From Methylobacterium frigidaeris (GTDB lineage: Bacteria; Pseudomonadota; Alphaproteobacteria; Rhizobiales; Beijerinckiaceae): a stretch of 64,000 bases of DNA. This document shows positions 53,689-62,146 of the stretch, piece after piece. Both the position numbers and the translations under genes were made by a program. The stretch spans positions 276,459 through 340,458 of the forward strand of contig NZ_BPQJ01000003.1 in NCBI RefSeq assembly GCF_022179185.1, read 5' to 3'. The notes under the pieces were generated by a model. It had not been told where the DNA came from. It worked only from the letters and a program-made list of their open reading frames with translations, and searched no databases. Every line of letters starts with the position of its first letter. The stretch's first letter is position 1.

Positions 53689-53985
53689 ATGCGCGACGAC
53701 GCGCTGACGGAGGAGCAGGCGGCCGAGCGCCTGGCCCATCATCTCCTCAGGGAAGCCTATCGGGACCTCGCCTCGGTGCTGCTCAGCGCCAACGCCAAGG
53801 CGGCCGAGAGCCTGTTCTACGCCATCGAGAAGCGCACCGCGGATGCGCTCCGGGCGATCGTCGCGGACAGGAGCGAGGGGGCGGCCTCGACCCGCATCGC
53901 CCGCAAAGCCGGCGGCGAGCTCAACGCACTGTTCGAGAGCGCGCATGGACGCACCGGGAGCGCGGCGTCGCGGCGGGTGGCGTAA
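53689..53985 (+). CDS. Small hypothetical helical protein
   Basis: 98 residues, almost entirely helix-forming (AERLAHHLLREAYRDLASVL, LFYAIEKRTADALRAIVADR, GGELNALFESAHGR). AGGAGG 9 nt before the ATG gives a convincing start. No known family. The next gene begins 68 bp later on the same strand. Confidence 0.65.
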   Translation: MRDDALTEEQAAERLAHHLLREAYRDLASVLLSANAKAAESLFYAIEKRTADALRAIVADRSEGAASTRIARKAGGELNALFESAHGRTGSAASRRVA

Positions 53986-54053
53986 GCTCGACAGCACCGG
54001 GACCTTGCCTTACGCAAGAGGAGAACGACGGCACCAAGCTCCGACGGTCCGGC

Positions 54054-57000
54054 ATGCGCAGGCTCCTGGTCATCGCGCTCTTCCTCCTGTGCACCGCGGA
54101 GGCCCGCGCCGCCGAGCCGCCGCTCTGGCTGCGCGAGCCGGCCCTGTCGCCCGATGGCAGCCGGATCGCCTTCCGCGTCCGGGGACGGATCTGGACCGTG
54201 CCCGCCGGCGGCGGCGAGGCGCGGGCGCTGACCCCCGCCGGCCTCCACGCCGAGACGCCGCTCTGGTCACCCGACGGGCGGAGCCTCGCCTTCGCCTCCG
54301 ACCGTTCCGGCGCCCTCAACCTCTACAGCGCCCCGGCCGAGGGCGGCGCGGCCAAGCGCCTGACCTGGTACTCCCGCGACGAGCGGCCGATGAGCGTCAC
54401 GCCGGACGGATGGGCGGCGCTGTTCGCGTCGTGGCGCCTCGGCGACGCGACCCGCACCTTCGCGCCGCCGGGCCTCTCCGAGCACGCGAGCCAGGTCTAC
54501 GCCGTGCCGCTGGCAGGCGGGCGGGAGACCCTGGTGCTGCCCAACGCCGCCCTCGATGCGCGCTGGGACCCGGAGGGGCGGCGCCTTCTCTACACCAGCC
54601 CCAATGTCGAGCAGCGCTTCCGCCAGCACCAGGTCTCGCGGGCGGTGCGCCAGGTCTGGCTCTACGACGCCGCCACCGGCCGCCACGAGCGCCTGACCGA
54701 CGGCACCCGCGAGAGCCGCGACGCGGTCTGGCTGCCTGGCGGCGAGATCGCCTATCTCGGCGAGGCCTCGGGCTCGCTCAACGTCTGGCGCCTGTCCCTG
54801 ACGGACCGGGTGCCGCACCAGGTCACGCAATTCGAAGATGATGGGCCGGTGCGCTTCCTCTCCGCCTCCCGCGACGGCGACCTCGCCTTCGCGCGGGACG
54901 GGCAGATCTACCGCCTGCGCCGGGGCACGGCCCTTCCGGAACCCGTGCCGGTCACGGTCGCGGAGGCGACCTTCCCCGACGAGGTGCCGGCCCGCATCTC
55001 CGACTTCACCGATCTCGCGCCGTCGCCGAGCGGCCACGAGGTCGCCCTGGTGTCCCTGGGCGAGATCTATGTCGCCTCGCGGGACGGGAAGTCGGTCAAG
55101 CGGATCACCCGCACGGCGGGCGAGGAGCGCGGCCCCGCCTTCTCGCCCGACGGACGCCGCCTCGTCTACGCGGCCGAGCGCGACGGGCATTGGGGCCTCT
55201 ACGAGGCGAGGCCGGCGCACGCCGACGAGCGGGGCTTCGCCCAGGCGACCCACCTGGTCGAGCGGGCGCTGCCGACCCCACCGGGCGACGCGTTCCTGCC
55301 GACCTGGTCGCCGGACGGGCGCCACCTCGCCTATATCCACGACCGCGGCGCGGTCCACGTCCTCGACCCGGCGACCGGCACCGACCGGGAGGTAGTGCCG
55401 CCGGGCCTGTTCTATCCCTATCGCGACGCGTCCTGGTGGCTGTCCTGGTCACCCGACGGGCGTTGGCTGGCGCTGCCGGTCCAGCTCGACCGGGGCTTCA
55501 CCCACAACGTCGCGGTGGTGCCGGCGGACGGCTCGCGGCCGCCCCGGCGGGTGGCGCCGGCGGGCGAGGGCCAGAGCGAGGCGCAGTGGAGCCCGGATGG
55601 CGGGATGCTGATCTGGCGCAGCGAGCCGGAGGACCTGCACTCCGCCTCGGGCGCCACCGAGCCGCAGATCTTCGATCCCGAGGGGCTCGAGGACCGGGAG
55701 CACCGGCTGTCGCAAGGCCATGTCGACGTCGTTCAGGCCGTCCTGATGCGCGACGGGGTGAGCCTGCTCGTCGTCGAGCAGAGCGAGCGGCCGAAGGGCG
55801 AGGGCTACGCCGTCACCGGGACGCTGCGCGACCTGCGCCAGGGCACGCGCCGCACGCTCTTCTCGGACCTGCCCTGCCGTCGCTTCTCCCCGGTGCGGCT
55901 GAGCCGCGACCAGCGCACCCTGTCGTTCCTCTCCGCGAACGGCTTCACCGAGGTCGACCTGACCAAGGGCACGTCGCGCCACGTCCGGGTCGAGGCGGAG
56001 GCCGGCCACGACCCCGCAGCGCGCCTCGCGGCGGGCTTCGACCAGTCCTGGCGCCTGACGCGGGCGAAGTTCCTCGATCCCGGCATGCACGGGGTCGATT
56101 GGGAGGCGGTGCGGTCCCGCTACGCCCGCTTCCTGCCGGCCCTGGCCGATGCCCGCGATCTCGCCGAGCTCCTGTCCGAGATGGCGGGCGAGCTCGACGC
56201 CTCGCATACCCGTGCCGTCTTAGGCCCGGGCGTGCCGCCGGGCGAGGAGACCGCCTCCCTCGGCCTCTTCTACGACGAGACCTATCCCGGCCCCGGCATG
56301 CGCGTGGCGGCGATCCTGCCCGCCGGTCCCTTCGACGCCGGCGACACGCAGCTCGCCCCCGGCGACGTGATCACGGCGATCGACGGCGAGGCTGTGCCGG
56401 AGGAGGGCGGCCTCCGCCGATTGCTGCGCGGCGCGAAGGACCGGCGGATCGAGGTGGCCTTCGCCAAGCCGGACGGGACGGAGCGGCGCGAGCGGCGCGT
56501 GCCGGTGAGCCTGGAGCGCGAGCGCGACCTTGCCTTCGAGCGCTGGCGGCGTCAGCGCCGGGACGCGGTCGCGGCCCGCTCCTGCGGCCGCCTCGGCTAC
56601 GTCCACGTGCGGGCGATGAACGCCGCCTCCTACCGCGGCACCTTCGCGGAGGTGTTCGGCCGCTTCGGCCGGGCCGAGGGGCTGGTGGTCGACGTGCGCT
56701 TCAACGGCGGCGGCAACCTGCACAACCAGTTGCTCACCATGCTGTCCGGCCGCCCCTACCTGACCTTCGCGCCCCGCTCCGGCCCGGTCCAGAACGACCC
56801 GCGCGACCGCTGGAGCCGCCCCTCCGCGGTGCTGATGAATGGCGCGAGCTATTCCGACGCCTCGATCTTCCCGCAGGGCTACCACGACCTCGGCATCGGC
56901 CCGCTGATCGGCGAGCCGGTGGCCGGCACCGGCACCTTCGTCTGGTGGGTGTCCTCGCCGATCGTGCCGCGCCTCACCTACGGGTTGCCGCAGGTCGCCC

Positions 57001-57182
57001 TCTACCGCACCGACGGCAGCCGGCTCGAGAACACCGACGTGCTGCCGGACCTCGCGGTCCCGGCCGATCCCGCCGCCTGGGCCGAGGGCCGCGACCCGCA
57101 GCTCGACGCGGCGGTGGATCGGCTGCTCGGCGGGACGGGTGGAGCGTGCCAGCCGGCGAGTGCCGAAGCCGCGCCACGGTGA
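54054..57182 (+). CDS. Secreted tricorn-like S41 family serine protease
   Basis: 1042 residues. A signal peptide covers 1-20 (TAEARA-AE). Two WD40/TolB-like propeller blocks follow (about 22-620) with repeated blades of the form SPDGxxLAFxSDRxGxxxLY (LWSPDGRSLAFASDRSG, FSPDGRRLVYAAERDGHWGL, WSPDGRHLAYIHDRG). Next come a C1-like domain (RAKFLDPGMHGVDWEAVRSR), a PDZ domain (LAPGDVITAIDGEAV) and an S41 core with VVDVRFNGGGNLHNQLL and the nucleophile Ser in MNGASYSDASIFPQGY. This is the tricorn layout, probably degrading peptides in the periplasm. AAGAGGAG lies 28 nt upstream, too far for ATG 54054, so initiation is odd. Confidence 0.85.
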   Translation: MRRLLVIALFLLCTAEARAAEPPLWLREPALSPDGSRIAFRVRGRIWTVPAGGGEARALTPAGLHAETPLWSPDGRSLAFASDRSGALNLYSAPAEGGAAKRLTWYSRDERPMSVTPDGWAALFASWRLGDATRTFAPPGLSEHASQVYAVPLAGGRETLVLPNAALDARWDPEGRRLLYTSPNVEQRFRQHQVSRAVRQVWLYDAATGRHERLTDGTRESRDAVWLPGGEIAYLGEASGSLNVWRLSLTDRVPHQVTQFEDDGPVRFLSASRDGDLAFARDGQIYRLRRGTALPEPVPVTVAEATFPDEVPARISDFTDLAPSPSGHEVALVSLGEIYVASRDGKSVKRITRTAGEERGPAFSPDGRRLVYAAERDGHWGLYEARPAHADERGFAQATHLVERALPTPPGDAFLPTWSPDGRHLAYIHDRGAVHVLDPATGTDREVVPPGLFYPYRDASWWLSWSPDGRWLALPVQLDRGFTHNVAVVPADGSRPPRRVAPAGEGQSEAQWSPDGGMLIWRSEPEDLHSASGATEPQIFDPEGLEDREHRLSQGHVDVVQAVLMRDGVSLLVVEQSERPKGEGYAVTGTLRDLRQGTRRTLFSDLPCRRFSPVRLSRDQRTLSFLSANGFTEVDLTKGTSRHVRVEAEAGHDPAARLAAGFDQSWRLTRAKFLDPGMHGVDWEAVRSRYARFLPALADARDLAELLSEMAGELDASHTRAVLGPGVPPGEETASLGLFYDETYPGPGMRVAAILPAGPFDAGDTQLAPGDVITAIDGEAVPEEGGLRRLLRGAKDRRIEVAFAKPDGTERRERRVPVSLERERDLAFERWRRQRRDAVAARSCGRLGYVHVRAMNAASYRGTFAEVFGRFGRAEGLVVDVRFNGGGNLHNQLLTMLSGRPYLTFAPRSGPVQNDPRDRWSRPSAVLMNGASYSDASIFPQGYHDLGIGPLIGEPVAGTGTFVWWVSSPIVPRLTYGLPQVALYRTDGSRLENTDVLPDLAVPADPAAWAEGRDPQLDAAVDRLLGGTGGACQPASAEAAPR

Positions 57183-57230
57183 TCCGATCGAACCGCACTT
57201 CGCGCCTGCCCGACGGGGCGACACTCTTCG

Positions 57231-57268
57231 CGTCACCCCGGGTTCCGATCCGCGGCCCCGGGATGACG
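57231..57268. repeat. Extragenic palindrome of the CGTCA-CCCGGG type
   Basis: CGTCA-C-CCCGGG (57231-57242) pairs with CCCGGG-A-TGACG (57257-57268), one mismatch, 14-nt loop. It lies between convergent stop codons of the tricorn-like and priA genes. The style matches repetitive extragenic palindromes common in this type of genome; it probably also stops transcription from both sides. Confidence 0.6.
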
Positions 57269-57323
57269 CGGAGAGGTGTGAACGTGATCTGAGATCCTGC
57301 GCCGTTGTATGGGAGCAAAAGCC

Positions 57324-59510
57324 CTACAAGAAGCTCTGCGGATCGACATCGATCCCGACCCTCAGATTCCCCCGGACTTTGGGCCCGCGGGCGAGCCAGT
57401 CGCGCAGGTAGCTCTGGAGGTCGATCTCGCGCTCGGTCTTGACCAGGAGGCGGAAGCGGTACCGGCCGCGCACCAGCGCCAGCGGCGCCTCGGCGGGGCC
57501 GAGCACCATCACGCCGGGCGGCGGCTCGGCGACGCGGGCGAGCGCGCGGCCATGAGCCTCGGCGGCCTCGCGGTCGGTGCAGGAGATCACGAGCGCCGCG
57601 AGGCGTCCGAAGGGCGGAAGGCCGGCGACCTCCCGGGCCGCCGTCTCCTCGGAATAGAACCGCTCCGCGTCGCCGGAGATGAGCGCGGCGATCACCGGAT
57701 GCTCGGGCTGGTAGGTCTGGACCAGCGCCCGGCCCGGCTTCTCGCCGCGGCCGGCGCGGCCGGTGACCTGCTGGAGCAGCTGGAAGGTGCGCTCGGCGGC
57801 GCGGGGATCACCGGAGGTGAGACCGATATCGGCATCCAGGACGCCGACGAGGGTCAGGTGCGGGAAGTTGTGGCCCTTGGCGACGAGCTGGGTGCCGACG
57901 ACGATGTCGCAGCCGCCCTCGGCCACGGTCTGGAGTTCGGCCCGGAGCCGCTCGGCCCCGCCGGGAAAGTCGCTCGACAGGACGATCACCCGCTTGTCCG
58001 GGAAGGTGGCGGCGACCTCCTCGGCGATGCGCTCAACGCCCGGACCACAGGCGGTCAGGTTGTCGAAGGTGCCGCACTCGGTGCAGGCCTCGGGGCGCCG
58101 CTCGGCATGGCCGCAATGATGGCAAACCAGCGCCCGGCGGAAGCGGTGCTCGACGAGCCAGGTCGAGCAGTTCGGGCATTGGTAGCGGTGGCCGCAGGCC
58201 CGGCACAGGGTGAGGGGGGCGTAGCCGCGGCGGTTGAGGAAGAGCAGAGCCTGCTCGCCGCGCGCGTTGGTCTCGGCGATGGCCGAGACGAGGCTCGGCG
58301 AGAGGTAGCGCCCGCGCGGCACCTTCTCAGCTCTCATGTCGATCGCGCGGATCTCCGGCAGACGCCGTCCGCCGAAGCGCTCGGGCATCACCACCCGGCG
58401 GTAGCGGCCGCGCTCGGCGTTCACCCGGGTCTCGATCGCCGGCGTGGCCGAGGCCAGCACCACGGCGGCGTTCTCGAGCTTGCCGCGCACCACCGCCATG
58501 TCGCGGGCGTGGTAGCAGACGCCGTCATCCTGCTTGTAGGCGCCCTCGTGCTCCTCGTCGACGACGATCAGGCCGAGCCGGCGGAACGGCAGGAACAGGG
58601 CCGAGCGGGCGCCCACCACCACCTGCACCTCGCCCGAGGCGACGCCGGCCCGGATGCGCTCGCGCCGGCGCCCGCCGACCCCGGAATGCCAGGCGGCGGG
58701 CCGCACGCCGAAGCGCTTGGCGAAGCGGTCGAGGAACTGCGCGGTGAGCGCGATCTCCGGCATCAGCACCAGGGATTGCACGCCCCGGCGCAGGGCCTCG
58801 GCCACGACCTCGAAATACACCTCCGTCTTGCCCGATCCGGTCACGCCTTCGAGCAGCGTCACGCCGCCCTCCCCCGCGGGTCCCCCGCCGGGAGGCGGCG
58901 CGGTGAGCGTGGCGATCAGGGCGCGGGCCGCCTCGGCCTGGGGCTCGGAGAGGGCGTCGTGCGGATGGTCGGGATCGGGCGGCTCGGCGACCCGCTCGGG
59001 GGCCAGCGCCACGGTTTCGAGCACCCCGTCGTCGATGAGCCCATCCACGACGCCGGCGCTGACCCCGGCCTCCAGGCTGAGCGCCCGCTTGCCCCGCACC
59101 ACGCCGTCGGCCGCCACCGCCACCACCTTGGCCCGCGCCGGGGTCATCCGGCTCGGCGGCATCCCGGTCGCCCGCACGCCGATCCGGGCGGTCTCGGTGC
59201 GGCTCTCCTCCGGCAGGCGGAGCGCCATGGCGAGCGCCGAGCCCTTCGGCGCCAGGGTGTAGCGGGCGATCCACTCGACGAGGCGGCGGAGCGCCGGGCT
59301 CAAGGCCTCGACGCCGATCCGCCCGCTGACCCGGCGCAGGTTCGAGCCGGCGCCGTCGCGCAGGGACCACACCACCCCCACGGTCTCCCGCGGCCCGAGC
59401 GGCACCTGCACCACGTCGCCCTCCGCGAGGGTGAGTTCGGGCGGCACGGCGTAGCTGTAGGCCTGGTCGAGGGCGAGCGGGATCAGGACGTCGGCGATCG
59501 GGGCGGTCAT
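57324..59510 (-). CDS. priA: Primosomal protein N-prime (replication restart helicase)
   Basis: 728 residues. An N-terminal 3-prime-DNA-binding domain (ADVLIPLALDQAYSYAVPPE) leads to helicase motifs: Walker A GVTGSGKTEVY, DEEH box VVDEEHEGAYKQ, motif III LASATPAIET. A zinc region holds four CxxC pairs (LCRACGHRYQCPNC, VCHHCGHAERRPEACTEC). Helicase C follows (IVVGTQLVAKGHNFPHLTLV, QVTGRAGRGEKPG). Full-length and intact. It restarts stalled replication forks. The ATG has no strong ribosome site. A small helper-like gene lies upstream on the same strand. Confidence 0.93.
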   Translation of the reverse strand: MTAPIADVLIPLALDQAYSYAVPPELTLAEGDVVQVPLGPRETVGVVWSLRDGAGSNLRRVSGRIGVEALSPALRRLVEWIARYTLAPKGSALAMALRLPEESRTETARIGVRATGMPPSRMTPARAKVVAVAADGVVRGKRALSLEAGVSAGVVDGLIDDGVLETVALAPERVAEPPDPDHPHDALSEPQAEAARALIATLTAPPPGGGPAGEGGVTLLEGVTGSGKTEVYFEVVAEALRRGVQSLVLMPEIALTAQFLDRFAKRFGVRPAAWHSGVGGRRRERIRAGVASGEVQVVVGARSALFLPFRRLGLIVVDEEHEGAYKQDDGVCYHARDMAVVRGKLENAAVVLASATPAIETRVNAERGRYRRVVMPERFGGRRLPEIRAIDMRAEKVPRGRYLSPSLVSAIAETNARGEQALLFLNRRGYAPLTLCRACGHRYQCPNCSTWLVEHRFRRALVCHHCGHAERRPEACTECGTFDNLTACGPGVERIAEEVAATFPDKRVIVLSSDFPGGAERLRAELQTVAEGGCDIVVGTQLVAKGHNFPHLTLVGVLDADIGLTSGDPRAAERTFQLLQQVTGRAGRGEKPGRALVQTYQPEHPVIAALISGDAERFYSEETAAREVAGLPPFGRLAALVISCTDREAAEAHGRALARVAEPPPGVMVLGPAEAPLALVRGRYRFRLLVKTEREIDLQSYLRDWLARGPKVRGNLRVGIDVDPQSFL

Positions 59511-59567
59511 CGGGCTTTGCAGTCGGGCGGCGCAGTCGGGCAGCGTTGCCCGTTCATATAGGAACGG

Positions 59568-59951
59568 TCACGCCGGCTCGCCCCCGGGAGCCTCCGATCC
59601 TGGCGCCTCCGCCTCGGGCTCGTCCTCGCCGATCCGCCGCCGCACGCCCCACTCGGCCAGCACGGCGTTGAGGTCGTCGAGGATGAAGTGGCGCGCGCTG
59701 TCCTGGTCGTAGCCGTCCTCCAGGAGGGAATCGTACTCGGTGAAGACGTGGCGGGCGTAAGCCACCATGCCGAGCCAGGCGGCGGTCTCGGGCGCGGCGC
59801 CGCGCAGGCCGGTGCTCGCCAGCGCCCGGTCGACGATCGCTTCCGCCTCGAATTCCGGCACCCGGGGCGCGAGGCGGGAGAGCGCCGCCTCCACCGCCTC
59901 GCGGCGCGTGGGGAGCGCGCGGCGGGGCGCGGGATCGGGGCGGCGGGTCAT
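59568..59951 (-). CDS. Small conserved protein, DUF2293-like
   Basis: 127 residues. Core text (REAVEAALSRLAPRVPEFEA, PETAAWLGMVAYARHVFTEY, DSLLEDGYDQDSARHFILDD, LNAVLAEWG) fits the DUF2293 pattern of an AxLAMVAYARHxxTDYDxLL helix followed by an ARxxVxDDxNxxL helix. The C-terminus is an acidic Glu/Ala/Pro tail. AAGGA 6 nt before ATG 59951. It may be transcribed with priA (57 bp apart). Function unknown. Confidence 0.7.
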   Translation of the reverse strand: MTRRPDPAPRRALPTRREAVEAALSRLAPRVPEFEAEAIVDRALASTGLRGAAPETAAWLGMVAYARHVFTEYDSLLEDGYDQDSARHFILDDLNAVLAEWGVRRRIGEDEPEAEAPGSEAPGGEPA

Positions 59952-60117
59952 CGGCGTCCTTCGCGGGGGCGGTTGGGCGACCCTGCCGGACCGGACCGGT
60001 CCTGTCACCCCTGGGCTCACGAGCACGGAGGCCGAGAAGCGCGGCGGCTGCGCTTTGCCGCGAACCGGGGAAGGCTCGGCAAGTTAGGCCCTCGGATCTC
60101 AGATACTCCGAGGGAGC

Positions 60118-61461
60118 ATGTCAGAACTCAAATCCCGCTCCTGCTCCCGGGCCGACGCCGAGCATCCAGCCACGTCTGGCCTCCACGATCCCCAGGGCGA
60201 GCCCCGAAAGAAGCCCGGCCTCCTGCGCCTCGTCGGCGGCGGGGTCATCACCGGGGCGGCGGACGATGACCCATCGGCGATCGGCACCTATGCCAGCGCC
60301 GGAGCGAAGTTCGGCCTCGGCTTCCTGTGGATCGCCCCGGTCCTGCTGCCGATGATGATCGTGGTGGTCTACGTCTCGGCCAAGCTCGGCCAGGTCTACG
60401 GCAAGGGCTTGTTCGCGGCCGTGCGCGACCGCTACCCGCGCTGGGTTCTCTACCCGGTCGTGCTCGGCGCATTCCTGGGCAACGTCATCGAGGCAGCGGC
60501 CAATCTCGGCGGCATCGGGGCCGCCCTCAACCTGCTGGTGCCGCTGCCGGTGCCGGTGATCGTCACCGCCGCCGCCGCGGTGATCCTGGCCTTCCAGATC
60601 CTCGGCTCCTACGCGCTCCTGCGCCGCCTCTTCCGCTGGCTGGCGCTGGCCTTGTTCGCCTACGTCGCCGCCGCGATCCTGGCTCGGCCCGATCCGGCGG
60701 AGGTCCTGTATCGCACCTTGGTGCCGAGCCTGACCCTCGACAGCGACGCGCTGGCGATGATCGTCGCCTGCATCGGCACCTCGCTCTCGGCCTACATCTA
60801 CACCTGGCAGTCGAACCAGGAGGTCGAGGAGGAGATCGGCCAGGGCCGCCATACGCTGCGCCAGCGCAAGGGCGCCACGGATGCCGAGTTGCAGCGCACC
60901 CGGCGCGAGGTGATCACCGGCATGCTGTTCTCGAACCTGATCCTCTACTTCATCATCCTGTCGACCGGCGCGACCCTGCACCCGGCGGGCCAGACCGCGA
61001 TCGACAGCGCCGCGCAGGCGGCCTCGGCGCTCGAACCGCTCGCCGGCTCCGGTGCCAAGGTGTTGTTCGCCCTCGGCGTCGTCGGCGTCGGCTTCCTGGC
61101 GGTGCCGGTGATGACGACGGGCGCCGCCTACGATCTCGTCCAGGGACTCGGCCGCAAGGGGAGCCTGCACGCCAAGCCGCGCGAGGCGAAGCTCTTCTAC
61201 GGCACCATCGCGGCGGTGACGGTGGTGGCGGTGGGGCTGAACTTCCTCGGCTTCAACCCGATGCGGGCGCTGGTCTGGTCCGGGGTGGTGCAGGGCTTCT
61301 CGGTGCCCCCGCTCCTCCTCCTGATGATGCTGATGACCAACGACCGAAAGATGATGGGCGAGCGGGTCAACGGCCGGCTCGTGAATGTCCTCGGCTGGGC
61401 GACGGTGGCGGTGACCTTCGCGGCGACGACCTGCCTCGTCGCCAGCTGGATCATCGGCTGA
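60118..61461 (+). CDS. Nramp-superfamily transporter lacking canonical metal motifs
   Basis: 447 residues, 11-12 helices. Helix 1 reads [17 protein letters not shown] (D51-P52-S53-A54) where true Mn/Fe Nramps have DPGN. In the helix 6 region [20 protein letters not shown] replaces the metal-binding MPH. The rest ([38 protein letters not shown]) follows the superfamily. This divergent branch is common in proteobacteria and its substrate is not established, so Mn transport should not be assumed. It is convergent with the acetyltransferase gene, overlapping it by 11 bp. Confidence 0.82.
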   Translation: MSELKSRSCSRADAEHPATSGLHDPQGEPRKKPGLLRLVGGGVITGAADDDPSAIGTYASAGAKFGLGFLWIAPVLLPMMIVVVYVSAKLGQVYGKGLFAAVRDRYPRWVLYPVVLGAFLGNVIEAAANLGGIGAALNLLVPLPVPVIVTAAAAVILAFQILGSYALLRRLFRWLALALFAYVAAAILARPDPAEVLYRTLVPSLTLDSDALAMIVACIGTSLSAYIYTWQSNQEVEEEIGQGRHTLRQRKGATDAELQRTRREVITGMLFSNLILYFIILSTGATLHPAGQTAIDSAAQAASALEPLAGSGAKVLFALGVVGVGFLAVPVMTTGAAYDLVQGLGRKGSLHAKPREAKLFYGTIAAVTVVAVGLNFLGFNPMRALVWSGVVQGFSVPPLLLLMMLMTNDRKMMGERVNGRLVNVLGWATVAVTFAATTCLVASWIIG

Positions 61462-62074
61462 CCGGCTCCCCTCCCCTCAGGGCCCGCAGCAGGGCGTCCG
61501 CCTCGCCGCTCTGGAGCAGCGGCACCAGGGTCCGCACCCGCTCCGGCGGCAGGTCCCACCAGGCGGTCTCGACGAGGGCGGCCACGGTCTCCGGCGGGAA
61601 GCGATGGCGGATCACCCGGGCCGGGTTGCCGGCGACGATGGCGTAAGCCGGCACGTCGCGGGTGACGACGGCGCGGGCCGCCACCACGGCGCCGGGGCCG
61701 ACCGTGACGCCCGACAGGATCAGGCAGCCGGAGCCGAGCCAGACGTCGGCGCCGATCGCCACGTCGCCCCGGGTGGCGTGGTAGCCGTCCGGCGCGTCGA
61801 GGTCCGGCCACAGGCCCCGCATCGCCGCGAACGGATAGGTCGAGACCCAGTCGGTACGGTGGTTGCCGCCGAGCAGGATCTCGACCTTGTCGGCGATCGA
61901 GCAATAGGGGCCGATCGACAGTCGCGCGCCGGATTCGGGAAAGCGGATCTTCGGCCTGCCGTAGGAGTAGGGGCCGATCCGGAAGCCGTGGCGGGCGACG
62001 AGCTTGGCGAGATGCAGGCGGGTCTCGTTGTGAGGGTTGCGCCCCTGCCGCAGGCGGTGCAGGAAACCCTTCAC
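61451..62074 (-). CDS. Hexapeptide-repeat acetyltransferase (CatB/XAT-like)
   Basis: 207 residues. Left-handed beta-helix text: [32 protein letters not shown] (active-site His region of xenobiotic acetyltransferases), [40 protein letters not shown] and [14 protein letters not shown], then an [11 protein letters not shown] tail. The GTG at 62074 is the only start that leaves the full N-terminus; no good ribosome site is seen. Likely an acetyl-CoA-dependent O-acetyltransferase of a sugar or antibiotic. It is divergent from the malic enzyme gene. Confidence 0.82.
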   Translation of the reverse strand: MKGFLHRLRQGRNPHNETRLHLAKLVARHGFRIGPYSYGRPKIRFPESGARLSIGPYCSIADKVEILLGGNHRTDWVSTYPFAAMRGLWPDLDAPDGYHATRGDVAIGADVWLGSGCLILSGVTVGPGAVVAARAVVTRDVPAYAIVAGNPARVIRHRFPPETVAALVETAWWDLPPERVRTLVPLLQSGEADALLRALRGGEPVSR

Positions 62075-62146
62075 CCGCGGGCACCGTCGTGAGCCACGGG
62101 TGGGACGGCGGGCCCGACCTTTCGGGCGATCCGGGGAGAGAGCGCG

